DNA from: Brachyhypopomus gauderio
Lineage: Eukaryota > Chordata > Actinopteri > Gymnotiformes > Hypopomidae
Direction: 5' to 3'
Length of the DNA stretch: 64,000 bases
NCBI RefSeq assembly: GCF_052324685.1
Contig: NW_027506877.1
Span: forward strand, 62,001 to 126,000
Positions 56,127-64,000 of this stretch are shown piece after piece. How positions within the stretch are numbered: the stretch's first letter is position 1; every line of letters begins with the position of its first letter. A program made the translations under genes and the position numbers. Under the pieces are notes generated by a model, which saw only the letters and a list, made by a program, of their open reading frames with translations, was not told where the DNA came from and searched no databases.

Positions 56127-56459
56127 GGCTGTGTTCGAAATAGACTACTACATACTGGACTCAGTATATACTGGATACTGCATACTGGTCCTCGTAGTAG
56201 TATGCAGTACAGTTTCCAGTATGCGACAAAAGCAAAGCATACTATGGGGTCACGTGATCGTAGCATTGCATGATGGGATGCAGTACACCACGAAGATAGC
56301 TCTGTTTGCCTACTGGAATATTTTGCGGAAGTAGTAGGTCATCCGGGTATGTTTCGCGTACTGGAAAATTTCATTTTGGTCACATACTGCATACGGCATA
56401 CTGATTTGGGGCTCGATCAGTACGCCAGTAGTATGTAGTAGGCTATTTCGAACACAGCC
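56127..56459. mobile_element. MITE related to the Harbinger element
   Basis: Inverted ends GGCTGTGTTCGAAATAG and CTATTTCGAACACAGCC, 333 bp. It shares GTCATCCGGGTATGTTTCGC and GCGTACTGG with the right end of the Harbinger transposon (55640-55670), so it is likely a derivative mobilised by the same transposase. Confidence 0.8.
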
Positions 56460-56741
56460 ACAGTCACCCAAGAGTCTTTCTCTACACTTCACTCTACACT
56501 GGCATAATAACTGAGTTAGTTAGCTACACCCTATCAGCTTAAAAGTCTCACAAATTAGAACATATTTTAACAAAACATATTTCAATAAATGTTTACTCTA
56601 GAAACGTTAGACTAGGGTTACTGGTTTAACCCTGGGCTACACAAACATCAAAAATGTAAAAAAAAAAGGATAGATAGAAAAATTGGTTTTATATTTGAAA
56701 GAGTTCTTGTGAGTAATCATCGCAAGACAAAAGGTTGACGG

Positions 56742-57382
56742 TAGGGGTGGGCAATACTCGGAATTTTGGTATCGATACGATACCAATACGATACTGGTCA
56801 GTATCGCCGATACCGATACTTCCAAACCGTTGGGGGGGCGATACTTTTTACTTGAAATTATAATCCATTAATATAATGATATCTGATGTATGGAAGTCAT
56901 ATTCCATTGTAATTAATGGAGAGGGAAATCGGCTTGTTGTGATTGATATCAGAAAGTGTTGGTGTACGTCACCTGACGGCAATGGGACAGCGCGATCCAT
57001 CGCTATATTGCTGTTTTAATAAATACATAAGAAAATTTCAAGTACTAAATCTAATTAATTCAATTCATATTAGGATTGCGGGCGGGGGCGACAGAAATGT
57101 GTATGTGGCGGGCGGGTGTGGGATTAAAACAAGCGATTTTTTGGCCGGTGCGGGCGGGAGCGGGACTAAAACAAGCAGGTGCGGGCGGGAGCGGGATTAA
57201 AACAAGTGATTTTTTGGCAGGAGCGGGATTAAAACAAGCGGGAACGGGATTAAAAAAGCAGTCCCGCGCAGACCTCTAAACTGCAGCAAAAGAATCGATA
57301 TTTTCGCCGTGGTATCGATCCGATACCGATCCTCACCTTTGTATCGATACTATCGATATAAATATCGATCCGCCCACCCCTA
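56742..57382. mobile_element. hAT MITE with exact 8-bp TSD
   Basis: 641 bp, ends TAGGGGTGGGCAATACTCGG and GATCCGCCCACCCCTA, flanked by GTTGACGG on both sides (56734-56741, 57383-57390). It is rich in GATACC/TATCGAT words. Related to the split copy at 7303-11924. Confidence 0.93.
57070..57275. repeat. GC-rich minisatellite inside the MITE
   Basis: Irregular units built on GCGGGAGCGGGATTAAAACA, about seven partial copies. It ends with GTCCCGCGCAGACCTCTA, which may be another element's end. Confidence 0.8.
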
Positions 57383-57628
57383 GTTGACGGTCATCTGTCA
57401 GTCGGCTGCTTCCTGCCGACGCTGCTTCCTGCCGACGCTGTTGCGGAGCGAATTTTGAAATTGTTTTCTAAAGTATAATAATCTATTTACGTGCTAATCT
57501 TTACCTTTTGCCTTCCTAGATAAATTTTACAGGTTTTATTCCGGCCGCTGACCAACTTTCTGCCTTCACAAATCAGCTAGCGTAAGTTTATATATCGGCT
57601 AGACACGGTAAGTGTTTTTGATCCATTC

Positions 57629-58294
57629 ATGGCTGGTGTTGGTTTGTTCCCGTGTTCGGAGTGTGGCATGTTCAGTCTAGACCCTTTCGCCACCGACAGT
57701 AATAGTGGTAGTATTTGTGAGAGGTGCAAACTAGTAAATTCTCTCGTGGCGAAAGTGGAAAGCTTAGAGCGACGCGTCCACTCATTATTGAGGGATAGAG
57801 AGACAGGGACAGGGTCTGTAGTAGGTGTGGACGCGCCAGGGAGAACTAGCGCCTCCGCGACTCCGGCGATAGAGCCCTCACAGCGGGGCGAATGGGTGAC
57901 GTCTCGGCGGCGTAGTCGGAGAGCGAGGGCTGCAGCTACCGCTTACGCCAGCGCTAGCCCACCAGAGCACCACTCCCCGGTTCACGTGTCAAACAGGTTT
58001 GCCCCACTCAGTGCTACACCCTCTAAGGAGACTCTGGTCATAGGAGACTCTATAGTCCGACACGTGAAAGTAGCTGTAGCTGTAAGGGCACCAGTGGCTA
58101 CAGTTAGCTGTTTACCGGGAGCCAGAGCGCCGGACATTAGTGGCAACCTTAGATTGTTAGCTCATAGGAGGTTTTCTAGGATAGTGATTCATGTAGGGGC
58201 CAACGATAAACGTCTGCGGCAGTCAGAGGTGACTAAAGCTAATGTTAAAGAGGTGGTTAAATTAGCCCAGACGCCCTGTTATCTTGCAGCATAG
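57629..58294 (+). CDS. L2 ORF1 protein with zinc finger and esterase-like domain
   Basis: 221 residues. N-terminal C-x2-C pairs (CSECG near residue 9 and CERCK near residue 36) are followed by a short coiled coil ([20 protein letters not shown]), an Arg/Ser-rich linker, and a SGNH/GDSL-like block ([11 protein letters not shown] with the catalytic GDS, then [11 protein letters not shown], a GxND-type block). Esterase-type ORF1 proteins are known from CR1/L2 LINEs, where they act with RNA and possibly membranes. The C-terminus ends early (QTPCYLAA); the domain usually continues to a D-x-x-H motif, so a frameshift near 58270 is likely. Confidence 0.75.
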   Translation: MAGVGLFPCSECGMFSLDPFATDSNSGSICERCKLVNSLVAKVESLERRVHSLLRDRETGTGSVVGVDAPGRTSASATPAIEPSQRGEWVTSRRRSRRARAAATAYASASPPEHHSPVHVSNRFAPLSATPSKETLVIGDSIVRHVKVAVAVRAPVATVSCLPGARAPDISGNLRLLAHRRFSRIVIHVGANDKRLRQSEVTKANVKEVVKLAQTPCYLAA

Positions 58295-58529
58295 CCCATA
58301 GCCTGTTAGCTAGTCGGCAGAGTAGCACTAGGAGCTGCTGACTGTCCAGGGTCGCGACCAGGCCGCAGACTAACGGGTTAAACCTGTCTGCGAGCTGCTT
58401 AGAGGTGTCACCAAGATCCCATAGGATTGAGACTGTGTCTGTGCCCCGGGTTAAATTAAATCATAAGAAAATAGTCCGCCCGAAGTTTTTAACTAATATT
58501 CAGATTCACATCAAATTATTACAACCTAT

Positions 58530-60525
58530 ATGACCGATCTGAAAATTGGATTAATCAATATTCGATCGCTCAACTCAAAAGCAGTTTTTGTAAATGAACT
58601 TATAACAGACCAGAAAATTGATATTCTTTGTCTAACTGAAACGTGGGTTCAATCTGGTGATTTTTTAACTCTAAACGAAGCCACTCCTGTGGGATATAGT
58701 TATATACATAGACCTAGACTGTCAGGCAGAGGAGGTGGAATATGTATAATCTATCGTGATTGTTTAGAAATTCATCAGAAATACTTAGATATCTCAAACT
58801 CATTTGAGATGCAGTCTATTAATGTAATTAGTCCATCTGAAAATAAAAGTACATTCTCCCTAACTAATGTATACAGACCACCAGGGCCTTACTCAGATTT
58901 CTTAAACGATTTCACCTATTTTGCAGCAAATTTAGCAGTATGTAGTGACAAAATAATAATGGTAGGAGACTTTAACATACACTTTGATAATGCGGAGGAT
59001 CCACTGACAAGGGCTTTTACTTCTATATTGAACTCTGTCGGCATTAAACAAAACGTAGTAGGAACTACACATTATCGAAATCATACCCTAGATCTAATAT
59101 TAACGCTGGGTATCGACGTAGATAATATAAACATACTCCCGCAAACCGTAGCAATCTCTGATCATTATTGAGTAAAATTCGATTTTCACCTTAACATAAA
59201 TACCCGCCCGTCTCCTCGGCAGTGTATAAAGCGCTCGATAAATTCATCAACAGCAACACAGTTTATTGAAACCCTCCCTGACTTAACTGCTTTAGCCCAC
59301 TCGCCATCCGATCCAGGAGAGTTAAATAGTCCAACCGACTACTTAGAGAATACCTGCAGATCAGCTCTAGATATAGTAGCTCCACTAAAATATAAAAAAG
59401 CTAGATCCAAAAAGCTCGCCCCGTGGTACACTGACCAAACTAGAAACTTAAAACAAATAGCACGTAAATTAGAGCAGAAATGGCGATCTACCAAATTGGA
59501 AGTATTCCACTGTGCCTGGAAGGATAGCATTATTGACTACAAACGGGCACTCACTAAAGCACGCTCAGCATACTTAGCCTCACTGATAGAGAAAAATAAA
59601 AACGATCCTAGATTTCTTTTTAATACTATTTCTAAACTTACAAAAAATCAAGCAGGCACAGAACCTCAGATTCCAGTAAACCTCACTAGTAATGTATTTA
59701 TAGATTTCTTTGATAATAAAATAGAGAATATTAGACAAAATATAAAACCCTTTATTAGCATAGGAATAACACATTTGAAAAGTTCCAATCTGGTTTTAGG
59801 CCCTTCACAGTACTGAAACAGCATTAGTTAAAGTAACAAATGATCTCCTCCTTGCATCAGATCAAGGTTATGTATCACTGTTAGTGCTTCTTGATCTTAG
59901 TGCAGCTTTCGACAAAATTGATCATAGGATCTTGCTAGAAAGGTTAGAACGCTGGGTTGGAGTCTCAGGCACAGCCCTTTCATGGTTTCAGTCTTACTTA
60001 ACAAATCGCTATCAGTTTGTAGAGCTCAATAATATTTCATCCAAACGTACAATGGTTAAATATGGGGTCCTGCAAGGCTCCATCTTAGGACCACTATTAT
60101 TTACATTATATATGCTGCCATTGGGCACAGTTATAAACAAACATGGTGTCAATTTTCACTGCTATGCGGATGACACTCAACTTTACATATCAGCCAAACC
60201 CGATGACAAACTCAGTTTAGGAAAAATTGAGGCCTGTGTAAGAGATATTAAATGCTGGATGTCTCTAAACTTCCTACAATTAAATGAGGACAAAACAGAA
60301 GTTCTCCTTGTGGGCCCTAAGGCCGCAAGACAGAAAATTCCAAATTTAATGCTTAATCTTGCAGACTATCCCATTACACCTGGCACAGTAGCCAAAAACC
60401 TAGGCATCATACTCGACTCCGACCTATCATTTGATAAATATATAGATAATACTACTAGGATAGCTTTTCTACATCTCTGCAACATTGCCAAATTAAGAAA
60501 TGCATTATCACAGGATGAGATAGCC
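58530..60525 (+). pseudogene. L2 ORF2: endonuclease and reverse transcriptase
   Basis: The ATG at 58530 starts an APE-type endonuclease (IGLINIRSLNSKAVFVNELI, ILCLTETWV, GGGICIIYRD, IIMVGDFNIHFD, and the last SDHY). Directly after SDHY a TGA (59169-59171) replaces a Cys/Trp codon, and the frame is open again behind it. A deletion at about 59765 removes the RT fingers. The RT palm is present (59884-60576: [40 protein letters not shown]). The Pro of the PQG motif is Leu here. Not functional. Confidence 0.88.
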
Positions 60526-60589
60526 AGCTATAGCCCCGATGTTACTGTGCCGTCCCTCTGTGTTCCGTCACACTAATACCGGAAGTACG

Positions 60590-60810
60590 GCACAGCGGCT
60601 TGTGTCCCGGTACACACAGCAGAACAGCGGCTTGCGTCCCGGTACACACAACAGAACAGCGGCTTGTGTCCCGGTACACACAGCAGAACAGCGGTTTGTG
60701 TCCCGGTACACACAGCAGAACAGCGGCTTGTGTCCCGGTACACACAGCAGAACAGCGATTTGTGTCCCGGTACACACAGCAGAACAGCGGCTTGTGTCCC
60801 GGTGTTGTGC
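60590..60810. repeat. 32-bp minisatellite
   Basis: About six and a half units of GCGGCTTGTGTCCCGGTACA plus CACAGCAGAACA. There are no spacers. Because 32 is not a multiple of three the peptide rotates frame each unit, so three plus frames and two minus frames stay open by chance. Confidence 0.95.
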
Positions 60811-61767
60811 CGAATTCAGCACCCCCGCCGTATCTTACTTTTCTGTTAACGTTGATGGAAATCGCTGATTTACAGAAAAGAGCTCAATGTTGTTTTATAC
60901 TATGATTACACGAGAAAATGTAGTTTGTGCATAATGTACAAAATATGTACACAAACGATGGTTTCAGCGATGTGATTACCAAAAGGTAGTGACTTTAAAA
61001 TGATTTTACAAAACGTTGGCATATTAAAGAGTTTACGAAGTAATGTTTTGATTGATTGATAGCATCAACAACAGTTGCAATGAAGGCATGGATAGTTATG
61101 TCCTGTGTTCGACACATACTGTGTTGTATGTGAGTGCTGTGCTTGTTTCAGTCTGTTAGAAAAACCATGTACTGACGACGAGGCCTGACAGCAGTGCATC
61201 CTGTTATATTTAATACTGAGATATAATTATAAAATTATTATTCTGTATTTTCTAACTGACATGCATATACATTTTATATTAAACTTATGGTGTTGCATCT
61301 GTAAAGCTGGTTGGTTGTGTCTATATGGCTACAATGATTTTGAGCTAGAATCAACTACATTCAAACAAAAAGTGACAGCTACAAGGGGGTGCTTTTTACA
61401 ACAGGCCACCTGCCGTAAAATGCACACCTCCCCTAATATTGGCTACACTGGTCCTATATTAATGACTCATAGAATCAACATGATTTGGTCTCAACTATGT
61501 CATTATAAAGTGAATTTGACCTACCATCAACAGAGACTGAGTTACAAGGGGGTGCATTTTACGGCAAAAGTTAAAGGAAGTTACAATTTCAAGCATTTTC
61601 AAACACAAAGCAACATTCATTTGTTTGTTTATAAAAAAAATAAACAGGCTTTAAAACGGAAATTAGCACCGTATCTGACTTTGGTATCGAAAATGGTATC
61701 GAATTTCAATATTTTTTTAAGTATCGTATCGAAGTTGTAATTCTTAGTATCATGACAAGCCTAGGCC
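60811..61767. other. No supported gene
   Basis: Holds a 159-codon AT-rich ORF (61261-61740) without recognisable domain, and two copies of ACAAGGGGGTGC (61381, 61541). The right part (GTATCGTATCGAAG, ATGACAAGCCTAG) looks like a DNA-transposon end. Confidence 0.4.
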
Positions 61768-62540
61768 AAAGACATTACAGGCATACAGCAGGCCTCTGAA
61801 CTTGGCCGTATGACCCATTTCACCTGTGTGCTTAACTACTCAATATGTCATGTTTCCAGTTAGATTTGAGGGCTAAAATGATTCTGGGCCAGGCCAAAAC
61901 CAGGTTCCTCATACATATGGGAACTAGTTATGTATGATACAATCGAGTTTTGCCTGGCCCAAGACATTACAGGCATACAGCAGGCCTCTGAACTTGGCCG
62001 TCTGACCCATTTCACCTATGCCCTTTACTCAATATGCAGTGTTTCCAGTTAGATTTGAGGGCTAAATTGATTCTGGGCCAGGCCAAAACCAGGTTCCTCA
62101 TACATATGGGAACTAGTTATGTATGATACAATTGAGTTTTGCCTGGCCCAAGACATTACAGGCATACAGCAGGCCTCTGAACTTGAACCTGTGAACCATT
62201 TCACCTGTGTGCTTAACTACTCAATATGTCATGTTTCCAGTTAGATTTGAGGCATAAAATGATTCTGGGCCAGGCCAAAAACAGGTTTTCTTACATATAG
62301 GAACTAGTTATGTATGATTCAATTGAGTTTTGCCTGGCCCAAGACATTACAGGCATACAACAGGCCTCTGAACTTGCCCCTCTGATCCATTTCACCTGTG
62401 CACTTAACTACTCAATATACCTTGTTTCCAGTTAGATTTGAGGCATAAAATGATTCTGGGCCAGGCCAAAATCAGGTTGCTCATACATATAGGAACTAGT
62501 TATGTATGATGCATGTGTTATTTGTCTGGCCCGATGCCTT
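61768..62540. repeat. About 190-bp tandem repeat, four units
   Basis: GACATTACAGGCATACAGCA recurs at 61771, 61963, 62152 and 62343 (spacings 192, 189, 191), with a decayed fifth start near 62532. Units contain TTCTGGGCCAGGCCAAAA. This is satellite-like DNA. Confidence 0.95.
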
Positions 62541-62659
62541 ATAGGTGTAGCCCTTTGAAAAAGAGGGATACTAAAGTAGTATTGCTAATGTTTTTTTCTT
62601 GCGAGAATGTTTTTAAACATTCTATTTAAAAAAATAAATAAATAAATAAAATGAAATAA
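62541..62659. other. Leader before the PNMA-like gag
   Basis: Short AT-rich sequence with an AAATAAATAAATAAAT run just before the ATG. No LTR could be delimited. Confidence 0.4.
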
Positions 62660-64000
62660 ATGGAGCAACCATTGTATTCTAGATTTCAGACAGATCTTCA
62701 GAACTGGTGTAAAGGGGAGGAGTTAGATATCCACCATGCCATGTTGGTGGTTGGTGTGGGGGATGATGATAGCATTAGCCAAATTGAAGAAGTACTTCAT
62801 ACCGTCCGTTGCTGGGGAAGGGTTAGAGTCCGTGGGAAAACGTTTGATGCTGAGACTAATAGTTTAGTGGCTCTATGTGAGTGCAGAGGACAGTTAAACA
62901 CCCTTAGTGTCCCACCTGAAGTACGACCACCCAATGGTTCTTCACCGTGGAAGATCGTTACAATACACCCAGCTCATGCTACTTCAGATGAATTTTCTGA
63001 GAAGCTGCAAAAGTTCCTGTTGGCTGAAGGGAAAAGAATTGAGGACTTGCAGTTTTTCTGTCGTCCTCCAAGCCCTAAAGACAGTGCGGTAGAATCTTTA
63101 GCCCGCATTATGGGAGAATTTATGAGCCAGTCACTAAAAGCTCCTTCTGAAAATCACCACTACCGCCGTCTCAGACCCTTTTCAGGTACTACTCCCACTC
63201 CTGCAGGGGAGGAACAGTTAGAGCCATGGATTGAACAAGCTACTCTGCTGATAGAGGAGAGTGACTGTTCTGAAAAAGAAAAAATGAGAAGAGTCTTTGA
63301 GAATCTAAAAGGTCCAGCTTTTGAAATCGTAAGAGCTTTGAGATTCACTAATCCTGATGCACAAGCCGAAGAGTATCTGGAGGCCATTAATCGAGCTTTT
63401 GGATCTACTGAATCTGGGGAGGATTTATATTTTTCTTTTCGTTTAATGCAACAAAAGACAGGGGAAAAATTGTCTGACTTTGTTCGGAGATTAGAACCAC
63501 TATTAGCTCGTGTAGTTCAGAAGGGTGGCCTGCGGGCCAGGGATATGGATAGAGTAAGAGTGGAGCAACTGCTCAGAGGTGCATTGGGGGCAGACCTGAT
63601 GTTACTACAGCTACGGCTAAAAGAGAGGAGAAATAACCCTCCTACCTTTCTGGATTTGTTAAGTGAGATCAGAGCAGAAGAGGAATATGAAAGGTCTCGT
63701 CATAAAATTTGTCCTCGTGTGCGCCAGGTGAACACTCAAGAGAATGCAGATTCAGACAGTGTTACCATTCAACACTTGAAAACAGAGTTAAAGAGATTGA
63801 AAGAACAGATTGCTGGGTGGGCAGAGAGGCCTGTGAGAAATGCTGATGATCCACAACCGTCCTTGTCCACTGTCTTCCAGTCAGATAGTTAAGATAGCTC
63901 AGCAGAAGTTGTAGCGTTGCAGAAACAATTCAGTCGTATGAAACAAAAAGTCAAAAATGTTCAGGCGGAGACCTGTAACCCTGTCATGATAGCTGCTAAT
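62660..64000 (+). pseudogene. Ty3-type gag related to the PNMA family, one in-frame stop
   Basis: The ATG at 62660 opens 410 codons. Residues about 1-130 have the PNMA N-terminal layout (NWCKGEELDIHHAMLVVGV, then VLHTVRCWGRVRVRGKTFDA). About 165-350 is a gag capsid-like helical domain (LEPWIEQATLLIEESDCSEK, LKGPAFEIVRALRF, LSDFVRRLEPLLARVVQKGG). A Lys/Glu-rich coiled coil follows. The frame stops at TAA (63890-63892) but is open again to the window end, continuing the same charged helix (DSSAEVVALQKQFSRMK). Mammalian PNMA genes derive from Ty3 gags of this kind. Here the absence of introns and the repeat setting argue for a retrotransposon. Pol lies outside the window. Confidence 0.8.

Larger units (their letters stand above)
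57391..60525 (+). mobile_element. L2-clade LINE with ORF1 and ORF2, 3' end missing
   Basis: Same subfamily as 8590-11183, but with the 5' half present. The 5' UTR (57391-57628) has two copies of GCTGCTTCCTGCCGAC. ORF1, ORF2 endonuclease and RT follow. Compared with the first copy, about 385 bp are missing at 59765 and the 3' end is lost at about 60525. Confidence 0.88.

Noticed and set aside
60539-60905. Repeats of uniform 32-bp length suggesting a CRISPR array
   Set aside because: Units are contiguous with no unique spacers, and the setting is a vertebrate genome. This is a minisatellite.
61261-61740. 159-codon ORF as a possible novel gene
   Set aside because: AT-rich, no domain, no splice or regulatory context, and its 3' part overlaps a DNA-transposon-like end (GTATCGTATCGAAG).

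Overview
This is eukaryotic nuclear DNA, most likely from a teleost fish. It holds intron-containing TRIM genes with fish-type RING/B-box/coiled-coil/PRY-SPRY architecture (closest, from memory, to the bloodthirsty-related or btr group). Around them is a dense fish-style repeat load: Tc1, hAT and PIF/Harbinger elements, L2 and Rex1-like LINEs, Ty3/Gypsy elements and long AT/GT microsatellites. Nothing indicates a prokaryote, and I see no tRNA, rRNA or CRISPR array. The species cannot be fixed from the sequence alone.

Layout: 1-4.6 kb holds a deleted Ty3 pol, a GC-rich coding-like minisatellite, an LTR-like repeat and a hAT element. From 5.5 to 22.8 kb, minus strand, lies TRIM gene A: PRY-SPRY exon at 6457-7010, 36-bp exon at 12356-12391, and RING/B-box/coiled-coil exons at 15105-18118. 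The five-exon block is then repeated almost identically at 18982-22011. From 22.8 to 34.4 kb are retroelements (a Ty3 gag-pol, a chromodomain Ty3 pol), a THAP-encoding DNA element and a hAT element. From 36.8 to 44.5 kb, minus strand, lies TRIM gene B, complete in seven coding exons, with an apparently intact Tc1 element inside one intron. From 45 to 50 kb are a solo LTR, a second LTR and leftover pieces of another TRIM copy. From 50.1 to 55.8 kb is a two-gene PIF/Harbinger transposon. From 56 to 64 kb are MITEs, an L2 LINE with both ORFs, two tandem repeats and the start of a Ty3 element with a PNMA-like gag.

How the parts relate: genes A and B share exon lengths, splice phases and intron sequence, so they are paralogues, and the insertions private to each came after their divergence. 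Both can encode ordinary TRIM E3 ubiquitin ligases of about 561 and 565 residues. Coding sequence outside the TRIM genes is almost all transposon-derived. I found no clearly new cellular system. The points most worth a second look are the near-identical tandem RBCC block, the exactly resolved three-layer transposon nest, the intact Tc1 and Harbinger transposases, and the PNMA-like gag interrupted by one in-frame stop.
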